A stretch of DNA of 64,000 nucleotides from NCBI RefSeq assembly GCF_001294335.1, contig NZ_LGKG01000001.1, positions 620,001 to 684,000 of the forward strand, given 5' to 3'. A model generated the notes under the pieces. That model was not told where the DNA came from. It saw only the letters and a program-made list of their open reading frames with translations, and did no database searches. The translations under genes were made by a program, and so were the position numbers. Shown in pieces: positions 19,305 through 29,486 of the stretch (the first letter of the stretch is position 1; each line of letters begins with the position of its first letter). This stretch comes from Streptomyces chattanoogensis. Its GTDB lineage: Bacteria > Actinomycetota > Actinomycetes > Streptomycetales > Streptomycetaceae.

Positions 19305-20894
19305 GTGAGCTCGAAACCCGTCGTACTCATCGCCGAAGAGCTGTCGCCCGCCACCGTCGACGCCCTCGGCCCCGACTTCGAGATCCGGCACTGCAACGGC
19401 GCGGACCGCGCCGAGCTGCTGCCCGCCATCGCCGATGTCGACGCCATCCTCGTGCGCAGCGCGACGAAGGTCGACGCCGAGGCGATCGCCGCCGCCGGCA
19501 AGCTGAAGGTCGTCGCCCGTGCCGGCGTGGGCCTGGACAACGTCGACGTCTCCGCCGCCACCAAGGCCGGCGTGATGGTCGTCAACGCCCCGACCTCCAA
19601 CATCGTCACCGCCGCCGAGCTGGCCTGCGGTCTGCTGGTCGCCACCGCGCGCAACATCCCGCAGGCCAACACCGCCCTGAAGAACGGCGAGTGGAAGCGC
19701 AGCAAGTACACCGGTGTCGAGCTCAGCGAGAAGACCCTCGGCGTGGTCGGCCTCGGCCGGATCGGCGTCCTGGTCGCCCAGCGGATGTCCGCCTTCGGCA
19801 TGAAGGTCGTCGCCTACGACCCCTACGTCCAGCCGGCCCGCGCCGCGCAGATGGGCGTCAAGCTCCTCACCCTCGACGAGCTGCTCGAGGTCTCCGACTT
19901 CATCACTGTGCACCTCCCCAAGACGCCGGAGACCATCGGTCTGATCGGCGACGAGGCGCTGCACAAGGTCAAGCCGTCGGTCCGGATCGTCAACGCCGCG
20001 CGCGGCGGGATCGTGGACGAGGCCGCGCTGGCCACCGCGCTCAAGGAGGGCCGGGTGGCCGGCGCGGGCCTGGACGTCTACGCCGTCGAGCCCTGCACCG
20101 ACTCGCCGCTCTTCGAGTTCGACCAGGTCGTCGCCACCCCGCACCTCGGTGCCTCGACGGGCGAGGCGCAGGAGAAGGCCGGTATCTCGGTCGCCAAGTC
20201 GGTGCGCCTGGCGCTCGCCGGTGAGCTGGTGCCGGACGCGGTCAACGTCCAGGGCGGCGTGATCGCCGAGGACGTCAAGCCGGGGCTGCCGCTGGCCGAG
20301 CGGCTGGGCCGGATCTTCACCGCGCTGGCCGGCGAGGTCGCCATGCGCCTCGACGTCGAGGTGTACGGCGAGATCACCCAGCACGACGTCAAGGTGCTCG
20401 AACTCTCCGCGCTCAAGGGCGTGTTCGAGGATGTCGTGGACGAGACGGTGTCGTATGTCAACGCCCCGCTGTTCGCGCAGGAGCGCGGTGTCGAGGTGCG
20501 GCTGACCACCAGCAGCGAGTCGCCCGAGCACCGCAACGTGGTGACGGTGCGCGGCACGCTCGCGGGCGGCGCCGAGGTGTCGATCTCCGGCACGCTCGCC
20601 GGTCACAAGAACGTCCAGAAGATCGTGGCGGTCGGCGAGCACTCCATCGACCTCGCGCTCGCCGATCACATGGCTTTCCTGCGCTACGCCGACCGTCCCG
20701 GTGTCGTCGGCACCGTCGGCCGGATCCTGGGCGAGGCGGGCATCAACATCGGCAACATGCAGGTCGCGCGCGAGAACGTCGGCGGCGAGGCGCTGGTCGC
20801 GCTGACTGTCGACGACACGATTCCGGCCGCGGTGCTCGCCGAGATCGCGGAGGAGATCGGCGCGACGTCCGTGCGCGCGGTCAACCTCGGCTGA
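19305..20894 (+). CDS. serA: D-3-phosphoglycerate dehydrogenase
   Basis: 529 aa from GTG 19305; GTG 19287 is an in-frame alternative with AAGGA very close to it. It catalyses the first step of serine synthesis. Domains in order: substrate and NAD+ binding with VGLGRIGVLVAQRM, the catalytic Arg in VNAARGGIVDEAAL, Glu in DVYAVEPCTDSPL and His in VATPHLGAST; then the intervening ASB domain and a C-terminal ACT domain (FLRYADRPGVVGTVGRILGE) for serine feedback. The length matches the long type I enzyme of actinobacteria. It has its own promoter region after the ilvC terminator. Confidence 0.97.
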   Translation: MSSKPVVLIAEELSPATVDALGPDFEIRHCNGADRAELLPAIADVDAILVRSATKVDAEAIAAAGKLKVVARAGVGLDNVDVSAATKAGVMVVNAPTSNIVTAAELACGLLVATARNIPQANTALKNGEWKRSKYTGVELSEKTLGVVGLGRIGVLVAQRMSAFGMKVVAYDPYVQPARAAQMGVKLLTLDELLEVSDFITVHLPKTPETIGLIGDEALHKVKPSVRIVNAARGGIVDEAALATALKEGRVAGAGLDVYAVEPCTDSPLFEFDQVVATPHLGASTGEAQEKAGISVAKSVRLALAGELVPDAVNVQGGVIAEDVKPGLPLAERLGRIFTALAGEVAMRLDVEVYGEITQHDVKVLELSALKGVFEDVVDETVSYVNAPLFAQERGVEVRLTTSSESPEHRNVVTVRGTLAGGAEVSISGTLAGHKNVQKIVAVGEHSIDLALADHMAFLRYADRPGVVGTVGRILGEAGINIGNMQVARENVGGEALVALTVDDTIPAAVLAEIAEEIGATSVRAVNLG

Positions 20895-20960
20895 TCCGTT
20901 CCGCAGGTATGCGCGGGATTCCGCTGGATTTCGCGGGTCTTCGCGGAATTTCGCAGGTCA

Positions 20961-21000
20961 AGGGGCCAGGGCTCCGCTTCGGCGGGGCCCTGGCCCTTTT
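20961..21000 (+). terminator. Strong intrinsic terminator after serA
   Basis: A 15-bp GC-rich stem (20963-20977 with 20982-20996, one G-T pair) closed by a TTCG tetraloop is followed by TTTT at 20997-21000. It ends the serA transcript. Confidence 0.88.
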
Positions 21001-21139
21001 CCCGGACGCTTCCGTCCTTCACCCGAACGGCGTAGCAACCGTGACTCCCCGCCCTCCCGGGTCGCTGCCGGGGGCGTCGCGGCGCGCAATGGGAACTGTG
21101 CGTGCCCTCGCCGGCGCGTACGGAAGGAGAGGAAGCGCC

Positions 21140-21472
21140 ATGAACGCACCGCAGGGCGAGACCCAGCAGAATCTGACCGGCCTGACCGTGATCGATGTGC
21201 AGGGCGCCAAGGTGGGCACCGTCCAGCAGGTCTACCGCGACGACGCCACCAACGTCCCCGAGTGGATCACCGTGCGCACCGGGCTGTTCGGCATGAAGGA
21301 GACCTTCGTGCCGCTCGCCGGGGCGCGGCGGGCGGGCGGCGAACTGCACGTTCCGTACGCCAAGGACGCGATCAAGAACGCGCCGCGGATCGACGCCAAC
21401 GGCCATCTCGATCCCTCCCAGGAGCTGGAGCTCTACCGCCACTACGGCGTGACCCGGCCGGGCGAGCAGTAG
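21140..21472 (+). CDS. PRC-barrel domain protein
   Basis: 110 aa from ATG 21140 with AAGGAGAGGAAG upstream. Residues ~10-75 match a PRC-barrel (LTGLTVIDVQGAKVGTVQQV, then EWITVRTGLFG), a small beta-barrel found in photosynthetic reaction-centre H subunits, RimM and many free-standing stress proteins. The C-terminus is charged and helical. There is no signal peptide. The function is unknown; in Streptomyces such proteins are common cytoplasmic or membrane-associated adaptors. Confidence 0.85.
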   Translation: MNAPQGETQQNLTGLTVIDVQGAKVGTVQQVYRDDATNVPEWITVRTGLFGMKETFVPLAGARRAGGELHVPYAKDAIKNAPRIDANGHLDPSQELELYRHYGVTRPGEQ

Positions 21473-21485
21473 CCGACCGGTCGAC

Positions 21486-21497
21486 ATACGTACGTAT
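21486..21497. promoter_or_regulatory. Palindrome ATACGTACGTAT upstream of TetR gene
   Basis: A perfect 12-bp palindrome lies 49 bp before the TetR-type regulator. A degenerate second copy (TACGGATGTAT) follows near 21513-21523. A -10-like TAGGCT at 21534-21539 is seven bases before the ATG. The arrangement fits autorepression by the TetR protein. Confidence 0.5.
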
Positions 21498-21545
21498 AAG
21501 ACACCCGTCTGGTACGGATGTATGGCCCGGCGGTAGGCTGCCGGC

Positions 21546-22151
21546 ATGGGACATCGTGAAGATCTTCTGGAAGGCGCCAAACGGTGCCTGCTGGAAAAGG
21601 GGTACGCGCGCACCACGGCCCGCGACATCGTGGCCGCGTCCGGCGCCAACCTCGCCTCCATCGGATACCACTACGGCTCCAAGGACGCCCTGATGCGCCA
21701 GGCCGTCATCGCCTCCAGCGAGGAGTGGGGGGCAGGCGTGGGCGAGGTGCCCGCGGCCGCGGACGGGACCGCGGATCCGCTGGAGCGGTTCGCCGCCGTC
21801 TGGGACCAGGTCCTCGGGCGCATCGGCAGCGAACGGGAGTTCATCGCCGCGCAGGTCGAGGTGCTGGGTCTGCTGCCGCGTGACGCCGGGCTGCGCGAGG
21901 CGATCGGGGAAGTGCTGCCGGAGGGCAACGAGGGACTCGTCGCGATCTTCGAAGGGGTGCCGGACACCGAGGTCGACGCGGAGTCGGCCCGGGTGGTCGG
22001 CTCCTTCTACCAGGCCCTGCTCACCGGCCTGATGGTGCAGTCGCTGATCCGGCCGGAGGCGCTGCCGTCGGGCCGCGATCTGGCGGAGGCGCTGCGCCGG
22101 GTGACGGCGGGCGAGGTGCTGGGGCCGGAGAAGCCGGCGGGGGAGGAGTAG
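21546..22151 (+). CDS. TetR/AcrR-family regulator
   Basis: 201 aa from ATG 21546, probably leaderless. The helix-turn-helix occupies residues ~10-50 (ARTTARDIVAASGANLASIG, then YHYGSKDALM). The C-terminal ligand domain is helical and not assignable to a ligand. The next gene starts 2 bp after its stop, so it is co-transcribed with a protein of unknown function that may act in the same response. A palindrome at 21486-21497 is the likely operator. Confidence 0.9.
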   Translation: MGHREDLLEGAKRCLLEKGYARTTARDIVAASGANLASIGYHYGSKDALMRQAVIASSEEWGAGVGEVPAAADGTADPLERFAAVWDQVLGRIGSEREFIAAQVEVLGLLPRDAGLREAIGEVLPEGNEGLVAIFEGVPDTEVDAESARVVGSFYQALLTGLMVQSLIRPEALPSGRDLAEALRRVTAGEVLGPEKPAGEE

Positions 22152-22153
22152 GG

Positions 22154-23068
22154 GTGGGGGACGAGGCGTACGGCTGGCAGGTACGGCCCTTCGAAGGACT
22201 GATGGGGCTGGTCCCCGAAGGGGTGCGGCTCGGCGACCAGCGCACGGCGATCGCCGGCCGGCTGGCGGAGGCGTTCGGCGAGCTGCTGGGGGAGGTGCGG
22301 ACCTTCCGCAAGGCGCCCTGGAACACCGGGCTGTGCGACCACTACGTCGAGGGCGGGCTGATCTGCTTCTTCGACGACGAGGAACGCCTCGTCTACCTGG
22401 AGGCGTTCGACCCGGCGCCGGTCTTCTACGAGGACGTACCGCTGACGGGACTCCCGTACGGCGTGGTCGTCTCCGCCCTCCGGGCGCGGGGCGTCCGCCT
22501 GATCGAGGACGACTCGGGCGTCGAGGCCCCGGACGCCGGCTTCAACCTCACCGCCCCCTCCGGGTCCGACGACGACCGCGTGGACTGCGTCGGGCTCTTC
22601 CGCCGCTCTCTCGTCGCCGACCCGATCACGTACACGGAGGCGGACCCGGTCGAGCGGATCACCGCGCACGAGCTGGTCTCCGGCCAGGGCACTGGCGCCG
22701 TACGGCTCGGCGCTCACCGCAAGGAACTGGGCGCCCGGCTCGGACCGGCCCAGCAGAGCGTCCCGGAATACGGCGGCGCGGCCATGGACTGGTACTTCGA
22801 CCACGGCCTGGTGCTGTTCTTCGACGCCGACGACCGGCTGACCTCGCTGGTCATCACGTACACAGGGGTGACCGGCGAGGCGTGGTTCCGCGGCGTACAG
22901 CTGCTCGACCGTCCCTACGGCGAGGTCGTCGCCGACCTCGAAGCGGCCGGTGTGCGCATCGAACACGGCGAGCTCGCCGGCCGGGCGCCGGAGCACGGCT
23001 TCACCCTTCTGCTGCGCGGCTACGGCAATCCGGCGATGCCGGTCGGGGCCGTCGTCTTCAGCCGATAG
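22154..23068 (+). CDS. Unknown protein with internal duplication
   Basis: 304 aa from GTG 22154, two bases after the TetR stop and therefore co-expressed. The chain contains two related modules: YVEGGLICFFDDEERLVYLE then GLPYGVVVSALRARGVRLIE (about residues 60-125), and YFDHGLVLFFDADDRLTSLV then RPYGEVVADLEAAGVRIEHG (about residues 215-280). Each module has a beta-strand pair around an F-F-D-x-D/E core, then P-Y-G-x-V-V and G-V-R-I/L. No signal peptide, helix-turn-helix or catalytic motif is seen. I do not recognise a named family; it resembles cytoplasmic Streptomyces proteins annotated only as hypothetical. Confidence 0.75.
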   Translation: MGDEAYGWQVRPFEGLMGLVPEGVRLGDQRTAIAGRLAEAFGELLGEVRTFRKAPWNTGLCDHYVEGGLICFFDDEERLVYLEAFDPAPVFYEDVPLTGLPYGVVVSALRARGVRLIEDDSGVEAPDAGFNLTAPSGSDDDRVDCVGLFRRSLVADPITYTEADPVERITAHELVSGQGTGAVRLGAHRKELGARLGPAQQSVPEYGGAAMDWYFDHGLVLFFDADDRLTSLVITYTGVTGEAWFRGVQLLDRPYGEVVADLEAAGVRIEHGELAGRAPEHGFTLLLRGYGNPAMPVGAVVFSR

Positions 23069-23080
23069 AGCCCCCAGGAC

Positions 23081-24358
23081 TCACAGCCGCGCCGCCTTGA
23101 GCGCCATGTGCAGCAGCAGCCGGTCCTCGCCCTCGTCCAGGTCGAGGCCGGTCAGCTTCTCCACCCGGCCCAGGCGGTAATAGAGGGTCTGGCGGTGGAT
23201 ACCCAGGGCCTGGGCGGTGCGGCCGGCCTGGCCCGCGCAGTCCAGGAACGCCTCGGCGGTGCGGGCGAGTTCGGTGTGCGCGGGGGCCAGCAGCGCCTCG
23301 ACGGCCGGGTCCGGGCCGGTGGCGGGCAGCACGGTCAGCAGACGGTAGGCGCCGATGGTGTCCCACTGGGTGACCGCGCCCAGCCGGGGCTCGGCGCGGG
23401 CCGCGCGGGCCGCGGCGAGGGCCTGCCGCCAGGCGGCCGGGAGATCGGCCAACTCCGTGGTGCCGGTGCCGATTCCGGCGGCGCGGGGGCGGGGTGCGGG
23501 GGTGCGGCCCCCCGCGGCCGGTGCGGCGCCCGCGCGCGGTGACCGCAGCAGATGCTCGGCCACCGTATGGGCCGGGGCCAGCGAGCCCGGCGAGCGAAGC
23601 CGGACGAGGGCGGCCATTACCCGCGTGGCCCGGGCCGGAGGCTCCTCGCTCCCCTCGGGCAGCGGACAGGCCGCCAGCAGCCCCGGCAGGCTGGGCAGCG
23701 GCGCGCCCTCGGCGTCCGGTGTGTCCCAGGGCAGCACCGCCACCAGGGCGAGCGGCGACCCCGGCGGGAAGCGCAGGGCGCCCCGCAGCGCATCGTGCAG
23801 CGCGGCCTCCGCGGCCCGCCGCGCACCCGGCTCACAGGTCAGCAACTCCCGGAGCAGATCGCCCAGTTCGGCCCCGGCGCGGGCCTCCTCGGCCAGCAGG
23901 GCGCCGATCCGGGCGGCGGTCTCCATCGCCTGCGCGATCCGCGGGTCCGGGGGCGCGCCCCTGCCGCCCAGCTCCAGGTCGCTCAGATGCCCGTCGTCCA
24001 GCAGCCAGACATAGCCGTGCACGATGCCGCGATGGCGCACCGGCAGACAGATCCGGCCGCGGAAGACCCCGGCCGCCGGATCCGGCGGAATGCGCAGCGC
24101 CGTCTTGGCCCGTGCGATCCCGAACGCCTCGAACCAGGCCCGTACGGCCGCCGACGACCGGCGCTGCAGGATCGACCGGGTCCGTACCGGGTCCATGACC
24201 TCGTCGTCGTCACCCTCGTGCGCGCCGAATGCGATCAGCCCGAAATCCCGGTCCTCCAGCGTCGCCGGTGCGCCGAGCGCCGCCGAGATCTCGTCCACGA
24301 GCTGCTGGTAATCGCGCCGCATCCGCCGCCCGGCCCCTTTCACCGTCACCTCAGTCAC
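23081..24358 (-). CDS. PucR/CdaR-family regulator of proline catabolism
   Basis: 425 aa from GTG 24358; further GTG codons just downstream are possible. The C-terminus is the PucR helix-turn-helix (RTAQALGIHRQTLYYRLGRV, then EKLTGLDLDEGEDRLLLHMA). The N-terminal half contains a ligand-sensing region (LIAFGAHEGDDDEVMDPVRT) and a central GGDEF-like CdaR segment without a GGDEF motif. It is divergent from proline dehydrogenase, the usual position of the activator of the proline-utilisation genes in Streptomyces, so it probably activates proline dehydrogenase and P5C dehydrogenase in response to proline. Confidence 0.9.
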   Translation of the reverse strand: MTEVTVKGAGRRMRRDYQQLVDEISAALGAPATLEDRDFGLIAFGAHEGDDDEVMDPVRTRSILQRRSSAAVRAWFEAFGIARAKTALRIPPDPAAGVFRGRICLPVRHRGIVHGYVWLLDDGHLSDLELGGRGAPPDPRIAQAMETAARIGALLAEEARAGAELGDLLRELLTCEPGARRAAEAALHDALRGALRFPPGSPLALVAVLPWDTPDAEGAPLPSLPGLLAACPLPEGSEEPPARATRVMAALVRLRSPGSLAPAHTVAEHLLRSPRAGAAPAAGGRTPAPRPRAAGIGTGTTELADLPAAWRQALAAARAARAEPRLGAVTQWDTIGAYRLLTVLPATGPDPAVEALLAPAHTELARTAEAFLDCAGQAGRTAQALGIHRQTLYYRLGRVEKLTGLDLDEGEDRLLLHMALKAARL

Positions 24359-24530
24359 TCACCCACCATTCTCATACATCTGTCTGAGATCCCGGCCACG
24401 AAGGCGTGACAGCTGTCGATGGCCGGAAGATGGCGCGATCCTTAAGTTTCAGGTGGCTCATCTTGCCGCTGTGCGCCGTCCCCCCGGTGCCCGCCCGGCA
24501 TTTGTCATCCCGAACTGTGGAGGTGCCCCC

Positions 24531-25457
24531 ATGCTGGGTCCCGTGCTTCTCGCCGCCGCGCGCAGCGACAGCATCCGCCGCATCGTCGCGGCCGCTCCCG
24601 TCACCCGCCCTGTGGTGGACCGCTTCATCGCAGGTGAGCGGCTGGCCGAGTCCATGACGGTCGTACGTTCGCTGGCCGCGCGCGGCCTGGAGGTCACGCT
24701 GGACCATCTGGGCGAGGACATCACCGACCCGGCCGAGGCGCTGCGGACCCGCGACGCCTACCTCCAGCTGGCCGGGGCGCTCAAGGAGCAGGGGCTCGGC
24801 GTGAAGGCCGAGATGTCCGTGAAGCTGTCTGCTTTCGGCCAGGCACTGCCGGGCGGCCATGAGCTGGCGCTGAAGAACGTCACCCCGGTGGTGGAGGCCG
24901 CCGCCGAGGCCGGGACGACGGTGACCCTCGACATGGAGGACCACACCACCGTCGACTCCACCCTCGCCATCCTCCGCGAGCTGCGCGAGCGCTTCCCCCA
25001 GACGGGAGCGGTGGTGCAGTCCTATCTCTTCCGCACCGAGGACGACTGCCACGCCCTCGCCGGGGAAGGCTCCCGGGTGCGGCTGGTCAAGGGCGCGTAC
25101 AAGGAGCCCGCGACCGTCGCCTACCAGGACAAACAAGAGGTCGACAAGGCGTATGTCCGCTGCCTGAAGATCCTGATGGCGGGCCAGGGCTACCCCATGA
25201 TCGGCTCGCACGACCCGCGGATGGTCGCCATCGGCCAGGAGCTGGCGCACCGCAACGGCCGTAAGCCCGCCGACTTCGAATTCCAGATGCTCTACGGCAT
25301 CCGCGAGGCCGAGCAGCAGCGGCTGGTCGCCGAGGGCCACCGGATGCGGGTCTACATCCCGTACGGCACCGACTGGTACGGCTACTTCATGCGCCGCCTC
25401 GCCGAGCGCCCGGCGAACCTGGCGTTCTTCTTGCGGGCACTGGCCACCCGGGGCTGA
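24531..25457 (+). CDS. Proline dehydrogenase
   Basis: 308 aa from ATG 24531, with GGAGGTG nine bases upstream. It is the monofunctional FAD enzyme that oxidises proline to delta1-pyrroline-5-carboxylate, unlike the long PutA fusion of enterobacteria. The TIM-barrel motifs are GVKAEMSVKLSAFGQ, VTLDMEDHTTVDST, VRLVKGAYKEP, ATRSHDP-type IGSHDPRM, FEFQMLYGIR and the substrate-binding YIPYGTDWYGYFMRRLAERP. It is followed by P5C dehydrogenase on the same strand and divergent from the PucR regulator. Confidence 0.96.
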   Translation: MLGPVLLAAARSDSIRRIVAAAPVTRPVVDRFIAGERLAESMTVVRSLAARGLEVTLDHLGEDITDPAEALRTRDAYLQLAGALKEQGLGVKAEMSVKLSAFGQALPGGHELALKNVTPVVEAAAEAGTTVTLDMEDHTTVDSTLAILRELRERFPQTGAVVQSYLFRTEDDCHALAGEGSRVRLVKGAYKEPATVAYQDKQEVDKAYVRCLKILMAGQGYPMIGSHDPRMVAIGQELAHRNGRKPADFEFQMLYGIREAEQQRLVAEGHRMRVYIPYGTDWYGYFMRRLAERPANLAFFLRALATRG

Positions 25458-25627
25458 CGGCGCACGCCGATTGCCCCCGTAGCGGCCGGTTCGGGTGGAT
25501 GCTGGAACCCCGGGCCGCACCTCTGACCCCCGTACGCACCCGTACACCGCCGTACGACCCGTACGCACACCGCCGACCACCACCGACGATCGCCACCGCG
25601 AACGACAGCGAAGGAGACACCGCCGCC

Positions 25628-27259
<1,632 letters not shown>

Positions 27260-27275
27260 TGCCCGTGCGTGCGTG

Positions 27276-27314
27276 ACGGCGGTCCGGCACCCGTGGGGGG
27301 TGCCGGACCGCCGT
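27276..27314 (+). terminator. Terminator after P5C dehydrogenase
   Basis: A perfect 16-bp stem (27276-27291 with 27299-27314) with a 7-nt loop lies between two convergent genes, and can serve both. The downstream CGTTGTTGT on the plus strand is only weakly T-rich. Confidence 0.85.
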
Positions 27315-27328
27315 CGTTGTTGTCGGGG

Positions 27329-27961
27329 TCAGCGGGCGTTGCGGGGCGGGCCGGTGATGGACTCGCCGATGACGAAACCCTTGGCGGGGCCTTCAGGTAC
27401 GGCAACGTCCTTGCCGTACGGCCGCCGCATCGAGTCGCCGTAGTTCGCTTCCTCGGGGGAGGGAGAGGTGAGCACGGTGACGTGGCCGTGGTCGTCGTAG
27501 TCGTCGATGATGACGTAGACGGGGATGCCGGCGCGGGCGTAGGCGCAGCGCTTGCGGACGCGGTCGCGCAGCTTGTCGTCGTTACCGGGTGAGACGACTT
27601 CAACGATCAGGGGTACGGCAGATGCCTTGACGCCGATGCCATCGTCGGTCATGTGCTCATCGGCGCCATCGAGCGTGATGAAAAGGTCGGGGATCCAGAC
27701 CTTGCGCTCGTGGACGACGTTCATGTCCTGGCGTGCGACGTATTCACTGTCTGCGAGGAATACCACCAGCTTGTCCCGCAGCAGGTTGGCGATCTGGCCG
27801 TGCGAATAGCGACCTGTGGGCGACACCTCGATGGACCCCTCGATGATCTCGGCGTGAAGGCCCTCGGGGAGTTCCAAGGCTTTCCATGTCTCCCACAGGT
27901 ACGCGTCCCGGTCAGGTTCGGGCATCGCGGCCTCCGGCGCCTCGTATGCGAGAGCGGTCAT
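27329..27961 (-). CDS. Uma2 (DUF820) family endonuclease-like protein
   Basis: 210 aa from ATG 27961 with a strong GAGGAGGAGG upstream. Motifs of the PD-(D/E)XK Uma2 fold are visible: EGLHAEIIEGSIEVSPTGRY, HGQIANLLRDKL, VWIPDLFITLD, VPLIVEVVSPGN and DKLRDRVRKRCAYARAGIPV. Streptomyces genomes carry many copies, of unproven cellular role. A second, partial member begins at the right end of this window. It converges with P5C dehydrogenase across a shared terminator. Confidence 0.9.
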   Translation of the reverse strand: MTALAYEAPEAAMPEPDRDAYLWETWKALELPEGLHAEIIEGSIEVSPTGRYSHGQIANLLRDKLVVFLADSEYVARQDMNVVHERKVWIPDLFITLDGADEHMTDDGIGVKASAVPLIVEVVSPGNDDKLRDRVRKRCAYARAGIPVYVIIDDYDDHGHVTVLTSPSPEEANYGDSMRRPYGKDVAVPEGPAKGFVIGESITGPPRNAR

Positions 27962-28086
27962 GGTGCAGCACCTCCTCCTCAAGTGTGGGCGGGCTTGGCC
28001 GGATGGCACAAGCGACGCCGCCAAGCTAGAGCCGCCATATGCCACAGGCCTGCGAAACCCCTGCCTTTCACCCGGTCGTATGACGA

Positions 28087-29256
28087 TCAGCTCCAACCCA
28101 TAACGATCAGCCCCAGCCCCACAGAGAACCCACCCCCCAGCAGCACGAGATACCCCGCATACCGCCGCCGCCACGGCCGGGCCAGGGCCCCCAGGGCGGC
28201 GAAGGCGAGCCCGACCGTCAGGGTGCGCGAGCCGCGGGCGCGGGCCGAGGCCAGGAGCCAGTCGGTGGCGGGGACGTGCGCGCGGCCCGCCTCCGCCGCG
28301 TACACCTTGAACGGGATGCCGTCCCAGGGCTGATGGCGCACGGCCGCGGCACCTTCGGCGGCGAACTGGCGGGTGACCTCGGCGCGCATCCGGTCCGTGG
28401 TGAGCGGGGCGGGCAAGTGGGCGCCGGAGGCGGCGAGTTGGAGGGCGAGGAGGCCGCCGGCGAGGCTGCCGGCCAGGGCGGCGAGGGAGAGGCGGAGACC
28501 GGCGCGGGGTGCGGCCACGCAGGCGGCGGCGAGGAAGAGCTCGGGCATCAGCGGCCAGCTCAGCGCCTCGGCGAACGCCCAGACGAAGGCGAGCGGGAGG
28601 CCCCAGCGGGAGGCGATGACGGCGGCGGCGCGGCGACGGAGCCGGGAGTCGGGTGTGTCCGAGGCCGCCGCGCGGTCAGTGAGGGACTGGACGGCGTCGC
28701 GGGCGTGGGACGGGGCGACGGGGCCGTACAGGGGCGCGCCGATGTGGACGCGCACCTGGGTGCGGCGGAGCTTGCCGTGCTTGGGGAGGAGGCGGTCGGT
28801 GCCCGCGAGGCCCACCGGGACGACCGGGACGCCGGCCCGTTCGGCCAGGAGCAGGGCGCCCCGGCGGAAGTCGCCGACCTCGCCGTCACGGCCGCGGGTG
28901 CCCTCGGGGAAGAGGACCACGGCGCGCCCGGCCCGCAGCGCCCCGGCCGTGTCCAGCAGGTCGTCGAGGCCGCCGCCGGTGCGCCGTACGGGAAAGCCCG
29001 CGGCGAGCCGGCGGCAGACGCGGCGGCGCCAGGGGGTGGCGAACCAGTAGTCGGCGGCCGCGCCGATCAGCGGGGCGTGCCGGGCGTCGAGGGCGGCGAG
29101 CAGGGCCGCGGTGTCCGCGTGCGAGGAGTGGTTGGCGACGACCACACAGCCGCCACGGGGGAGTTGGCCGTGGCGGGAGATGCCGCCGGTGAGGGTGAGG
29201 ACGACGGTCCACAGGGCGCGGCGCATCCAGGCGGCGGTGGTGGACGGGACCGCCAC
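28087..29256 (-). CDS. Lysophospholipid acyltransferase with C-terminal membrane domain
   Basis: 389 aa if started at GTG 29256; the start is uncertain because no ribosome-binding site is visible and the 230 bp up to the previous gene reads as Pro/Ala- or Arg-rich in different frames. The PlsC-type acyltransferase motifs are clear: the H-x4-D box in VVVANHSSHADTAAL and the FPEGTR box. The C-terminal ~170 residues add hydrophobic helices that the usual 250-aa PlsC lacks. With the CDP-alcohol phosphatidyltransferase and CdsA-like genes upstream, it forms a three-gene membrane-lipid set. The acyl acceptor is not known. Confidence 0.82.
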   Translation of the reverse strand: MAVPSTTAAWMRRALWTVVLTLTGGISRHGQLPRGGCVVVANHSSHADTAALLAALDARHAPLIGAAADYWFATPWRRRVCRRLAAGFPVRRTGGGLDDLLDTAGALRAGRAVVLFPEGTRGRDGEVGDFRRGALLLAERAGVPVVPVGLAGTDRLLPKHGKLRRTQVRVHIGAPLYGPVAPSHARDAVQSLTDRAAASDTPDSRLRRRAAAVIASRWGLPLAFVWAFAEALSWPLMPELFLAAACVAAPRAGLRLSLAALAGSLAGGLLALQLAASGAHLPAPLTTDRMRAEVTRQFAAEGAAAVRHQPWDGIPFKVYAAEAGRAHVPATDWLLASARARGSRTLTVGLAFAALGALARPWRRRYAGYLVLLGGGFSVGLGLIVMGWS

Positions 29257-29486
29257 CCGGGGGAGCCGGGCGACGGGACGGAGCCGGCGGGCGGGGTGGC
29301 TGCCGCCGAGGAGGCGGGGGCGATGCGGCCGGCGGGAGCGCCGGCTGAGGAGGGGGCGGCGGGCGCGGCGGCGGGCGTACGGGACGGGGCGCCGGCGGGC
29401 GGTCCGGTCCCGTCGGCCCCCAGGGCGCGTCCGGGCGCCGCCACGGACGGCGGCCCGCGCGGCGGTACGGCATTCACGAGCGGTTC

